Of a DNA stretch of 64,000 nt, positions 35,218-42,899 are shown one piece after another. This stretch comes from GCA-2708415 sp964351905 (GTDB lineage: Bacteria > Pseudomonadota > Alphaproteobacteria > Micavibrionales > Micavibrionaceae). The notes beneath the pieces were generated by a model that was not told the DNA's origin, searched no databases, and saw nothing but the letters and a program-made list of their open reading frames with translations. How positions within the stretch are numbered: position 1 is the first letter of the stretch; the number at the start of each line of letters is the position of its first letter. The stretch spans positions 1 through 64,000 of the forward strand of contig CAYGPG010000002.1 in the NCBI GenBank assembly GCA_964351905.1, given 5' to 3'. Position numbers and translations under genes: made by a program.

Positions 35218-36138
35218 TTAAGAGAGTATTTCTTCGGCTGTTTGGCAGTCTTTTTCCATTTGGATGATTAAATCATCGAGGGAATTGAATTTGGCTTCGC
35301 CGCGTAAGCGCTCCACGGGTTTAACGCGTAAAATGCGGTCATAAATATCACGATCAGGGAAATTGAGGATATGGGCTTCGATCTGTCCTTCTTTAACCTC
35401 AAACATGGGGCGAATACCAATATTGGTCGCGGCCGCCAGCCATTCTTCTTCACCTTCAATTTGCACTAAACAGGCATAAATGCCGTAAGCAGGATGGAGC
35501 GTATCACCGAGCAGAATATTGGCGGTCGGATAGCCAAGCTCATGCCCGCGACGATCCCCCCGAAAAATCGTGCCTTGTACTTCCCACTCCCATCCCAATA
35601 AATTGTTGGCTTCATCAATTAGCCCTTTACGGATTTTCTCACGAATACGGCTGGAGGATATGATGTCATCCTTTTCATCATTCACAGGATCAACAATCGT
35701 CACATCAATGCCTGCGTCACGTATCGTATCGGCGGATCCTTTACGCAGTTGCCCAAAGCAAAAATCTTGACCTACAATAATATGTGCAGCGTTAAGGCCC
35801 TCTTTTAGAATTTTTTGAACAAAATCATCCGCACTTTGGCTTGCAAAATCCCAGTTAAAATCAAGCGAGAATAAAAAATCAATGCCTGTGGCTTCTAAAC
35901 GTTTGGCTTTTAAAGGTGCCGATGTAATACGACCTGGTGGTTGGTCTGGTTGAAATAAACGGCGCGGATGTGGCTCAAATGTCAGGACGCCAAATTTCTT
36001 GCCCTGATCTTTGGCAATTTTCTCGGCCTGTTTAATAAGTGCCTGATGTCCACGATGTATGCCGTCAAAATTACCAATGGCAATAACGGCGTCTTTGGCA
36101 TGATCAGCAATATTTTCGATGTCATTATAAATTTCCAT
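35218..36138 (-). CDS. ribF: Bifunctional riboflavin kinase/FAD synthetase
   Basis: 306-aa RibF making FMN and then FAD. The N-terminal adenylyltransferase domain has IGNFDGIHRGHQALI (23-37, HxGH-type nucleotide site), LTFEPHPRRLF, and SSSRIREKIRKG (ISSTxIR-like). The C-terminal flavokinase domain has GTIFRGDRRGHELGYPTANI. It overlaps the start region of the upstream VanX-like gene end by 14 nt. In many bacteria ribF lies directly before ileS; here an AEC transporter and a hypothetical gene intervene. Confidence 0.95.
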   Translation of the reverse strand: MEIYNDIENIADHAKDAVIAIGNFDGIHRGHQALIKQAEKIAKDQGKKFGVLTFEPHPRRLFQPDQPPGRITSAPLKAKRLEATGIDFLFSLDFNWDFASQSADDFVQKILKEGLNAAHIIVGQDFCFGQLRKGSADTIRDAGIDVTIVDPVNDEKDDIISSSRIREKIRKGLIDEANNLLGWEWEVQGTIFRGDRRGHELGYPTANILLGDTLHPAYGIYACLVQIEGEEEWLAAATNIGIRPMFEVKEGQIEAHILNFPDRDIYDRILRVKPVERLRGEAKFNSLDDLIIQMEKDCQTAEEILS

Positions 36139-36868
36139 TATGCGGTTCTATCATCGCAAGAATGGAGTCTGCAAGCTTTTCAAAATGCGCGTCGTTAAAA
36201 TCAGGAATATTATTCTCAATTTTGGCTGTCATCTGCATTTGCGGCGGCAAATCGGCATCGTGAAGCGGCGCGAACTGCTGAGTATAATCATTCGGCAAAC
36301 GAAAATCCCACCATTCATTGGGCAAAGGCAGTAAAGGTAAATTTAAGGCTTTGGCGCTCTGCACAAAAGCACTCTCTAATTCTTGACGGTTTTGTAAAAT
36401 TTGATCTGAAAAGTCTTTAAAATCTCTTGAAGATTCATCTCTCATATCATCAAACGGCGTTCCCATATCAATATGATTTCCATCCTTATCAATTGGATGA
36501 ACATCAACGGCCATGGCGCGGGGATGAGCTCCTGTTCCTGGTGCTGATAATAAGGGGGGATCCATCATCCATTGTGGATTATCCCTCACGATTTGTGTTT
36601 CGGCCATGGCAACTTGCGCATCATAGGTGCGTAGACAATCTTTAATTTCTAAAATCCATCCAAATTTTTTGTTTAAAATACGTGCGGTTAAAATCGTAAT
36701 CGCTGCCAAATCTTTGTGCGCCCATAAGCGTGCTTTATCGTGATAAATGGCTTCCTTAAACATATTGCGTGGATGATCAGGTTTGGCATAGACCAAATCT
36801 ATTTTGATGGGTTCTTGTCCTTCAAAAATATCTAACGGGATTAATTCGGCAGGGCTAATATTTTTCAT
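36125..36868 (-). CDS. VanX/DdpX-like D-Ala-D-Ala dipeptidase (M15D) with an altered zinc ligand
   Basis: 247-aa probable metallopeptidase. By alignment from memory with VanX: R80 (substrate Arg), GAHPRAMAVDVH with H115 and D122 (first two zinc ligands), DMGTPFDDM (134-142) and EWWDFR with E185 as catalytic base. The third ligand, His in VanX, is Asp188 here. No signal peptide, so a cytosolic role in recycling D-Ala-D-Ala or another dipeptide is inferred rather than antibiotic resistance; no vanH or vanA is nearby. Overlaps CDGSH upstream by 4 nt. Confidence 0.8.
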   Translation of the reverse strand: MKNISPAELIPLDIFEGQEPIKIDLVYAKPDHPRNMFKEAIYHDKARLWAHKDLAAITILTARILNKKFGWILEIKDCLRTYDAQVAMAETQIVRDNPQWMMDPPLLSAPGTGAHPRAMAVDVHPIDKDGNHIDMGTPFDDMRDESSRDFKDFSDQILQNRQELESAFVQSAKALNLPLLPLPNEWWDFRLPNDYTQQFAPLHDADLPPQMQMTAKIENNIPDFNDAHFEKLADSILAMIEPHNGNL

Positions 36869-37125
36869 ACCGCGTCACTATCTTTGACTTTAGGTTTTTT
36901 CTTAATAAATCTCTTATCGCTTTGGTCTAAACATTCGCTCAACCATACATCTTGATCCTTATCGGCCTCAAATTTTAGAGAGCGAAAATTAGGTGCCTTT
37001 TCTTTGTGTGCCCCATCACAAAGCGGCATTTTTGAAGAATGCCCACAGGTGCAAAAGCTATAACGCTCCCCTTTTTTAACGCTAAATTTGATGGGTTTTT
37101 CGGTGCTGACTTTAAAATTATTCAT
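36865..37125 (-). CDS. CDGSH iron-sulfur domain protein
   Basis: About 86 aa from ATG 37125, with GGGGAT upstream; a longer frame starting at 37182 would run into the tRNA gene and is rejected. The 2Fe-2S binding motif CTCGHSSKMPLCDGAH has the three Cys and one His of the C-x-C-x2-(S/T)-x3-P-x-C-D-G-x-H pattern. A single motif is present, as in small single-CDGSH bacterial proteins. The function of such proteins is redox or cluster transfer in general; the partner is unknown. Confidence 0.88.
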   Translation of the reverse strand: MNNFKVSTEKPIKFSVKKGERYSFCTCGHSSKMPLCDGAHKEKAPNFRSLKFEADKDQDVWLSECLDQSDKRFIKKKPKVKDSDAV

Positions 37126-37149
37126 GGCATATCCCCATGAAAGAAAAAT

Positions 37150-37225
37150 TGGTGGCGGTACAGAGATTTGAACTCCGGACACAAGGATTATGATTCCTCT
37201 GCTCTAACCACTGAGCTATACCGCC
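37150..37225 (-). tRNA. tRNA-Met(CAU), elongator type
   Basis: 76 nt including an encoded CCA. Acceptor stem GGCGGTA/TACCGCC, D arm GCTC-AGTGGTTA-GAGC, anticodon arm GAGGA-ATCATAA-TCCTT with anticodon CAT, variable GTGTC, T arm CGGAG-TTCAAAT-CTCTG, discriminator A. A G1-C72 pair and the lack of three stacked G-C pairs in the anticodon stem rule out the initiator. A tRNA-Ile with lysidine-modified CAU cannot be excluded by eye. Confidence 0.93.
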
Positions 37226-37316
37226 ACTTATTTTATGCGCCATTCCCGCAAGCAGGAGGATTGTTAAAAAGGCCGTCATGTAAATAAATTGAAAGACGTT
37301 CTTTAGATCGCCGCCT

Positions 37317-37345
37317 TTATCGCGCAAAATAACTATTTTTGTCAA
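37317..37345 (-). promoter_or_regulatory. Possible promoter of the tRNA gene
   Basis: Minus strand consensus TTGACA (37345-37340), 17-nt spacer, CGATAA (37322-37317), in the mnmA-tRNA gap, followed by a fragment of a family A repeat. The -10 box is imperfect. Confidence 0.4.
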
Positions 37346-37352
37346 GAATGAA

Positions 37353-38510
37353 TTACGCTGCAATTTTTATCTCACTATTTTCACTGCTTATAATCCAGCC
37401 GCCGCCTAGAACGCGATCCCCATTGTAACAAACAGCCGCCTGTCCAGGGGAAATTCCGTATTGTGCGGTTTCTAAATGTATCTCATATTTTCCGTCGTCG
37501 CGTTTAAATAATTTTGCGGGCGATGTTGGGCTGACGGAGCGAAGTTTGACATTAATGCTCAATCCTTCAGTGGGAATTTCTTCCAGCCAGTTGCAATCAT
37601 TAATGAAGATGATATCACGCGCTAAAGCTTCTTTAGGTCCTACAATCACTTCGTTTGCGGTCGGGTCAACACGCACAACATAGAAAGGGGAATTGTCCTC
37701 ATTTTGTCCGCCGCCAATGCCGAGGCCGCGTCGCTGACCAATGGTGTAATGAATAACGCCTTCATGCTCGCCCATAATACGCCCGTCCATGTGAACGATG
37801 TTGCCGTGTTTTTCGGCATCAGGGCGAATTTTTTTGACCACTCTGGCGTAATCCCCATTAGGCACAAAACAAATATCTTGGCTGTCGGGTTTATTGCAAA
37901 CGAGTAAGCCTAAACGCTCTGCGTGTTCACGGGTGACATCCTTTGTCCATGCACCTAAAGGGAAGCGGAGGAAGTCGAGTTGCTCTTGCGTGGTGGCAAA
38001 GAGGAAATAGCTCTGATCCTTACCCATATCAATGGCACGATGCAATTCAGCCTTGCCACTCACGGGGTTTACGATACGTTTTATATAGTGACCTGTCGCC
38101 ATGCAATCTGCGCCCAAATCTTGGGCAACTTTAAACAGATCACGGAATTTTACGGTTTGGTTACAACGCACGCAGGGAATGGGCGTTTCGCCATTCATGT
38201 AGCTTTCAACAAAGTCTGTCATGACACTGTCTTTGAAATTATCTTCGTAATTGAGAACGTAATGCGGGAAGCCTTTTTCTTCGGAGACCTTTTTGGCGTC
38301 ATAAATATCCTGACCCGCACAACACGCGCCTTTACGCTCCACGGCCTTGCCGTAATCATAGAGTTGTAGCGTCACACCAACAACGTCATAGCCTTCCTCA
38401 TGGAGGAGCGCGGCAGTTACGCTGGAATCCACGCCGCCCGACATGGCCACGACGACGCGTGTGTCTTTCGGTGCTTTCGCAATGCCCATACTGTTTAACT
38501 GTGTTGTCAT
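37353..38510 (-). CDS. mnmA: tRNA-specific 2-thiouridylase MnmA
   Basis: About 385 aa from ATG 38510 (MTTQLNSMGIAKAPKDTRVVVAMSGGVDSS); ATG 38489 is an alternative. It makes 2-thiouridine at position 34 of tRNA-Lys, Glu and Gln. PP-loop VAMSGGVDSSV, catalytic Cys pair in IPCVRCNQTVKF and SQDICFVPNGD, TGHYIKR and the end AVCYNGDRVLGGGWI. A continuous frame reaches to 38885, but that part is repeat-rich, lacks family resemblance and is treated as non-coding. Confidence 0.95.
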   Translation of the reverse strand: MTTQLNSMGIAKAPKDTRVVVAMSGGVDSSVTAALLHEEGYDVVGVTLQLYDYGKAVERKGACCAGQDIYDAKKVSEEKGFPHYVLNYEDNFKDSVMTDFVESYMNGETPIPCVRCNQTVKFRDLFKVAQDLGADCMATGHYIKRIVNPVSGKAELHRAIDMGKDQSYFLFATTQEQLDFLRFPLGAWTKDVTREHAERLGLLVCNKPDSQDICFVPNGDYARVVKKIRPDAEKHGNIVHMDGRIMGEHEGVIHYTIGQRRGLGIGGGQNEDNSPFYVVRVDPTANEVIVGPKEALARDIIFINDCNWLEEIPTEGLSINVKLRSVSPTSPAKLFKRDDGKYEIHLETAQYGISPGQAAVCYNGDRVLGGGWIISSENSEIKIAA

Positions 38511-39022
38511 GCGGGTGTTATACGGCAAATAGGAGCGAAAAAGCAAGGACTCTAAGATGTCGCCATAAAGTTTAAGGAGGCCGTAAGCGGCAGGGCGAGG
38601 CGATAAACTGTTAATTTTAAATGAAAAAATCAATTCCTTCAGTCCGTTCGTTGCGTCACGGCTTTTTTTACACTCCTCTTTTCTATCAGTTTGTTGGTGT
38701 ATTTTTTGCGGCCAAAATGCGTTGTCTTTGATTTTATTGACTAATTTTATGAGTTCGTTGGGCTTTTTAATTGTCGCCATACGCGTAAACGCGAGGGCGA
38801 AACGGCATAATAACGCTTGGGGCGTCATTACATGCCTCGCAATGACGGGTGGGTTTCTTGTTGTGCTTAACTCTAAAAAATTCATAACCTAAAGTAGCAT
38901 AATAATCTACAAAAATAAAGGAATTTAATCCTATAAATGAATGGTATTAGATTTGAATGTACCAGCATCCATAATTTAAATAAAAATTTGCAATTTACTC
39001 AGAAAATTAAGTATAATTTGTT
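38511..39022. repeat. Gene-free region with several repeat fragments
   Basis: 512 nt without a supported gene. It holds a 24-bp segment (38633-38656) identical, inverted, to 4000-4023; a 49-bp unit (38764-38812, GTCGCCATACGCGTAAACGC core) nearly repeated at 42849-42897; a short family A copy, CGTCATTACATG...CGCAATGACG (38822-38847); and the promoter of the regulator gene at 38988-39017. Confidence 0.7.
38988..39017 (+). promoter_or_regulatory. Promoter giving a leaderless regulator mRNA
   Basis: TTGCAA (38988-38993), 18-nt spacer, consensus TATAAT (39012-39017). The predicted start is at or next to the ATG at 39023. There is no ribosome site, so leaderless translation is likely. Confidence 0.6.
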
Positions 39023-40270
39023 ATGACAAAATTAAAGTTAAAAGTATTATGTTTGACCAGTGATAGCAGAAAAGAAGACCTTTTTACTTATCTAAACTCT
39101 GCTTCTAATAAGAATTCATCAGCAATATTATATCAATCTGCTAATCAAAGTGAGGCAGACGTTATTGTTGTTGATGAAAACTACGGAAAGGATCCATTTG
39201 AAGAACTTGCGCTTATTAAGCGTTTAAATCCTGATAAACCTATAATTTTACTTTCAAAGAAAATACCCGATCTAAAATCAGGCGTACCAAAACAATATAA
39301 CCATTACTTTCAAAGGTTTAAAAGATTTGGAGTAGACAATTTACTTCCATGGACTAGAGATAAAGATGGTAAAAACATAGCAAAACTAGCGAGTGTGATT
39401 AGTGCTCCATTACTGAAAGAAAAGAAGAAAAAAGAAGCGGCATTAAAGGCTAAAGGAGAACAATTTGAACTAAGACAAAGAGAACTAGCGGCCAAGGCTG
39501 ACGATCTTTTCCCATTAGAAAAAGAAGAATGTTATGTAGCTTTTATGGGGAGTTACGCAAGAAAACAAATGCTTTTCACACACCTAGGCTTTAGTCAGGC
39601 AGCAAGCAATTTGGATATTTCCTTTATAGAGGCAAAACATGGTGCGCCCCATGTTTTAGTCATTGATGAAAATGAATTACCTAAAGGAAACCCTTTGTCT
39701 AAAATAAGACAAATAAGAGCTGCTTTACCTTCATCTACATCTATAGTGCTTTTATCTAGAAAGTATAATGCAGATGAAATGGAGATAAGGACTCAAGATG
39801 AAATAGCTATAGCAAGTTATATGGAAGCTGGTGTTGATAAAGTGATGCCATGGAAATTGGCTAAAAGTGGAAAAAATTTACCTGCTATTTCACAAGCAAT
39901 AGCACAGCAGTTTCTGACAGGTAAAAGGCTCAAAAATCTAAGCGGTGCTGCACAGGAAGAAGAAAAATATTATATTAGCGGCATGGAAATTGTTCCAGAA
40001 AGGCATGAGGTTCGATTTGGACCTTTAATCGTAAATGGATTAGGAAGACGCACGATGAGTCTTTTGGTTCACTTTGCAACTAGTAATAGAACACATCATT
40101 CTCGAGATACGTTAAAAGAAGTAATGCCATCTGCCGTTGCTAGTGAGAGAATTTCAGGAAGAAGGGAAATATCCAGAATGAATCAGGAGTTAGATCAGCA
40201 CGGTTTGCCGAGGGTGATTGAAGGTGGGCATGAAAATCGTGGGCTTGGCGTTTATGAGTTAAGAAAATAA
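39023..40270 (+). CDS. Transcription regulator with two tandem receiver-like domains and a winged helix
   Basis: 415-aa protein. Domain 1 (about 5-130) and domain 2 (about 168-297) are related to each other: VIVVDENYGKDPF/VLVIDENELPKGNP, IILLSKK/IVLLSRK, FGVDNLLPW/AGVDKVMPW. Both fit a receiver fold; D51 and D215 sit at the phosphoacceptor position, but the N-terminal acidic pair is degenerate and the conserved Lys near the end is absent. A basic coiled linker (about 130-165) joins them. The C-terminal 315-415 resembles an OmpR-type winged helix (MEIVPERHEVRFGPLIVNGLGRRTMSLLVHF). No kinase gene is nearby. Codon use is more AT-rich than in adjacent genes. Confidence 0.7.
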   Translation: MTKLKLKVLCLTSDSRKEDLFTYLNSASNKNSSAILYQSANQSEADVIVVDENYGKDPFEELALIKRLNPDKPIILLSKKIPDLKSGVPKQYNHYFQRFKRFGVDNLLPWTRDKDGKNIAKLASVISAPLLKEKKKKEAALKAKGEQFELRQRELAAKADDLFPLEKEECYVAFMGSYARKQMLFTHLGFSQAASNLDISFIEAKHGAPHVLVIDENELPKGNPLSKIRQIRAALPSSTSIVLLSRKYNADEMEIRTQDEIAIASYMEAGVDKVMPWKLAKSGKNLPAISQAIAQQFLTGKRLKNLSGAAQEEEKYYISGMEIVPERHEVRFGPLIVNGLGRRTMSLLVHFATSNRTHHSRDTLKEVMPSAVASERISGRREISRMNQELDQHGLPRVIEGGHENRGLGVYELRK

Positions 40271-40312
40271 ATAGAGATATTTATAATACTAAAATTTTTT
40301 CTATTATATTAG

Positions 40313-40657
40313 TCACCATTCCACATCCACATCCGCCCCAGGCAGCGCCACAGTGAGGCCTTCGGATTTTTCGTCTATTATGATTTGACAGCAGAGGCGG
40401 GAGGTGTCGCGGACATCAAAAGCGAGGTCGAGCATGTCTTCTTCATCTTCGCTGATTTCGCCGTCTTCGGGCAGGGTTTGGTCTTTAAAATCTGGATGGA
40501 CGTAAAGGTGACAGGTGGCGCAGGCTAAGCCACCGCCGCACGCGCCTTCAATTTCTTCAATACCTTCTTTGATGGCGACTTCCATGAGGGAGAGGCCGAG
40601 TGGGGCGTCGACTTGTTTTTTTGATCCGTCTTTGAAAATGAATGTTATGTTTGGCAT
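40313..40657 (-). CDS. 2Fe-2S ferredoxin, adrenodoxin type
   Basis: 114-aa ferredoxin with cluster ligands C40, C46, C49 (EGACGGGLACATCHLYV) and C90 (RLCCQI). The acidic helix EDGEISEDEEDMLDLA is a typical partner-binding surface. It resembles Isc/ETP-class ferredoxins that work in Fe-S assembly or with cytochrome P450; being near a cysteine desulfurase favours assembly. The last residues GADVDVEW are typical of alphaproteobacterial members. Confidence 0.92.
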   Translation of the reverse strand: MPNITFIFKDGSKKQVDAPLGLSLMEVAIKEGIEEIEGACGGGLACATCHLYVHPDFKDQTLPEDGEISEDEEDMLDLAFDVRDTSRLCCQIIIDEKSEGLTVALPGADVDVEW

Positions 40658-40674
40658 GGTTGTATCCTATTAAT

Positions 40675-40800
40675 CGTCATCCCGTTGGTACTAGCGAAGC
40701 TAGTTTACACAAACGGGATCCAGTGAAGACAGTCGCGTTGCGACTGGCATATGGATCCCCGCTGTTAATATTTACCTGCGGTAAATCGCGGGGATGACGG
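40675..40800. repeat. Family A palindromic repeat, three-hairpin copy
   Basis: Begins CGTCATCCCGTTGG and ends CGCGGGGATGACGGG. In the orientation of the copy at 592 it shows CCCCGCG with nested ATTTACC-gca-GGTAAAT, a central CAGTCGC-aac-GCGACTG, and ACTAGC-ttc-GCTAGT inside the ATCCCGTT stem. Compared with the 592 copy, outer stems are conserved and the inner stems are replaced but still paired. Between the ferredoxin and cysteine desulfurase genes. Confidence 0.88.
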
Positions 40801-40811
40801 GTAAATTTTTT

Positions 40812-41906
40812 TTAATCTATCCGTTCAATTATCTTTTTATAGCTTTCTAAGAAAGCATTAATATCGGATTGTTTTGTATTCCACCCTAGGGAAATACGCA
40901 AGGCGCTTTTGGCTTCCTCATCACTTGCGCCCATGGCGGTGAGGACGTGGGAGGGTTTGAACGCGCCGCTGGAGCAGGCAGAACCGCTGGAGACCGCAAT
41001 GCCATCAAGATCGAGCGCCATCATTTGGGTTTGGGCGGGCATATTGGGCAGACCAACATTGGTGGTGTTGCCGACACGCGGGGCTGATTCCCCATAGATA
41101 ATGGTTTTATTAGTGAGTTGGCGGATTTGGTTTTCCATCTCATCGCGCATTGTTGTGAGGTCTGCGTAATGCTTCATATTTTCTTTGGCAAGCTTTGCGG
41201 CCAAGCCCATGCCTGCGATGCCGGCGGTATTGTGTGTGCCGGCACGACAATTTTTTTCTTGACCACCGCCGAGCATGAATTTGGGCGTATCCAAGCCATC
41301 ACGCTTGATGAGTGCGCCGACCCCTTGGGGGCCTGCAAATTTATGGGCGGAGAGGCTCATATAATCAACGCCGAGCTTTTTCATGGAGATATCAATACGC
41401 CCTGCGCCCTGTACGGCATCGGTGTGAAAGAGGGCGCCTGCGTCATGTGCCATTTTGGCCATTTCTGGCACGGGTTGGATCACGCCCGTTTCACTGTTGA
41501 CCAGCATGACGGATACGAGGGCGGGTTTGTGCTCCTCAAGCAAGGATTTATAGGCGTCCATATCAACAACGCCGTCTGACGTGACGGGAATTTTTATGGC
41601 GTGTGGTGCGGCGGCGAGAACGGCGGGGTGCTCAATCGCCGAGATCAAAACGGGTTTATCGCGATAACCGCTGAGGACTGTATTAATGGATTCTGTTGCG
41701 CCGCTGGTGAAGATGACTTGGTCGCTGTCAACTTGGCAGAGGTCGGCGACTTGGTCGCGGGCGGTTTCGACAATTTTACGCGCTTCACGACCAAAATGAT
41801 GAACGGAAGACGCATTGCCGACCTCACCCATGGTTTTGGTCACGCGGTCGAGGACTTCGGGGCGGATGGGCGTTGTTGCGTTATGATCGAGGTAAATTTT
41901 TTTCAT
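40812..41906 (-). CDS. Cysteine desulfurase (NifS/IscS family)
   Basis: About 364 aa from ATG 41906 (MKKIYLDHNATTPIRPEV); a 19-codon extension to 41963 is translated repeat and is rejected. PLP enzyme that delivers sulfur from cysteine. PLP-Lys lies in SLSAHKFAGPQGVGAL and the catalytic Cys in SSGSACSSGAFKPSHVL, the group I loop. HTDAVQGAGR is conserved. No iscR, iscU or suf genes are in the window. It is divergent from an alpha/beta hydrolase gene, an arrangement known beside alphaproteobacterial suf genes. Confidence 0.93.
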   Translation of the reverse strand: MKKIYLDHNATTPIRPEVLDRVTKTMGEVGNASSVHHFGREARKIVETARDQVADLCQVDSDQVIFTSGATESINTVLSGYRDKPVLISAIEHPAVLAAAPHAIKIPVTSDGVVDMDAYKSLLEEHKPALVSVMLVNSETGVIQPVPEMAKMAHDAGALFHTDAVQGAGRIDISMKKLGVDYMSLSAHKFAGPQGVGALIKRDGLDTPKFMLGGGQEKNCRAGTHNTAGIAGMGLAAKLAKENMKHYADLTTMRDEMENQIRQLTNKTIIYGESAPRVGNTTNVGLPNMPAQTQMMALDLDGIAVSSGSACSSGAFKPSHVLTAMGASDEEAKSALRISLGWNTKQSDINAFLESYKKIIERID

Positions 41907-41911
41907 CATCT

Positions 41912-41979
41912 TGTCATTCTGAGTATAGCGAAGAATCTTTTCGTTGTGTCTGAGATCCTTCACTACGTTCAGGATGACA
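41912..41979. repeat. Family A palindromic repeat, TTCTGAG variant
   Basis: Ends TGTCATTCTGAG and TTCAGGATGACA, near-perfect inverted repeats, with AGCGAAGAATC and GAGATCCTTCACTACG inside. It abuts the start of the cysteine desulfurase gene and would add codons in frame if translated. Confidence 0.75.
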
Positions 41980-42041
41980 GAGTCGTTTTTTCTTATTTTA
42001 TCCCAATATTAACAATAAAATCAATAGCTTATCAGATTTAT

Positions 42042-42069
42042 TTGGACATTTGTCCTTTGGTTCTATATA
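42042..42069 (+). promoter_or_regulatory. Possible promoter of the alpha/beta hydrolase gene
   Basis: TTGGAC (42042-42047), 16-nt spacer, TATATA (42064-42069), about 85 nt before the ATG at 42155. TTGGAG precedes that ATG as ribosome site. Confidence 0.35.
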
Positions 42070-42154
42070 AAACATATATCACGTCAAAAAGATATTACGA
42101 AAATACACGAAGACGTAGATTAAAGTTTTACTATGAAACAATATTGGAGATTTT

Positions 42155-42847
42155 ATGCCTGAGATTATGTTCACTGGACCCGAAGGACGCCTTGAAGGTC
42201 GTTATTCACACTCGAAAACACCAAATGCGCCGTTGGCTTTGATTTTACATCCCAACCCCGAACATGGTGGGACGATGAACAATAAAATCTCTTACATGAT
42301 GTTCCAAGCGATGGTCCAGCGTGGATTTTCGACGTTGCGCTTTAATTTTCGCGGTGTTGGGAAATCCCAAGGGGTGCATGATCAAGGTGAGGGGGAGCTG
42401 AGTGATGCGGCCTCTGCGCTGGATTGGATGCAGGATTTAAACCCGAATGCGCCATATGTGTGGATTGCTGGTTTTAACTTTGGGGCGTGGATTGGCATGC
42501 AGCTTTTGATGCGCCGTCCTGAGATTGAAGGTTTTATCTCTGTCGCGCCGCCGGCCAATATGTATGATTTTAGCTTTTTGGCACCTTGCCCGTCATCGGG
42601 TTTGATTATTCAGGGTGAGAATGATGACATTGTGACGTTGGATTCAGTGACGAAGCTTTGTGAGAAGTTATACGCGCAAAAAGGGATTGAAATTGATCAC
42701 CGTATTGTGGGGGGGGCTAATCACTTCTTCCATGAAAAGACTAATCATTTGCTGGCGCATATGCATGACCATATGAATAAAGCGGGGAATTCAGGTCGTG
42801 AAGTTCCTGTGGCGATTGGGAATGGTGCGAAGAAGAAATCAGCTTAG
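42155..42847 (+). CDS. Alpha/beta hydrolase-fold protein lacking the nucleophile serine
   Basis: 230-aa single-domain protein. LALILHPNPEHGGTMNNK (oxyanion region), LRFNFRGVGKSQG and IIQGENDDIV (acid) followed by GGANHFFHE (His) fit the family found beside cysteine desulfurase genes in alphaproteobacteria. The nucleophile elbow reads GFNFGA instead of GxSxG, so Asn replaces Ser. Either the sequence has a point change or the protein is non-hydrolytic. No signal peptide. Confidence 0.85.
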   Translation: MPEIMFTGPEGRLEGRYSHSKTPNAPLALILHPNPEHGGTMNNKISYMMFQAMVQRGFSTLRFNFRGVGKSQGVHDQGEGELSDAASALDWMQDLNPNAPYVWIAGFNFGAWIGMQLLMRRPEIEGFISVAPPANMYDFSFLAPCPSSGLIIQGENDDIVTLDSVTKLCEKLYAQKGIEIDHRIVGGANHFFHEKTNHLLAHMHDHMNKAGNSGREVPVAIGNGAKKKSA

Positions 42848-42848
42848 C

Positions 42849-42897
42849 TTTTTAATGTCGCCATGCGCGCAGGCGCGAGGGCGAGACGGTAAAATAA
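42849..42897. repeat. Family C repeat
   Basis: TTTTTAATGTCGCCATGCGCG... ending GACGGTAAAATAA; the same 49-bp unit, with a few substitutions, lies at 38764-38812. It contains the hairpin GCGC-agg-CGCG. Here it fills the gap between two convergent genes and may help terminate transcription. Confidence 0.65.
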
Positions 42898-42899
42898 AA

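Noticed and set aside
36125..36868. Vancomycin resistance locus
   Set aside because: Only a VanX-like gene; no vanH, vanA, vanR or vanS nearby, and the metal site differs.
37126..37182. Longer start of the CDGSH gene
   Set aside because: It would be encoded by the tRNA gene; the ATG at 37125 has a ribosome site.
38511..38885. 125-codon upstream extension of mnmA
   Set aside because: Overlaps repeat fragments, has no family resemblance; 385 aa from 38510 is the normal MnmA length.
41907..41963. 19-codon extension of the cysteine desulfurase
   Set aside because: Codons come from a family A repeat; MKKIYLDHNATTP is the normal start.
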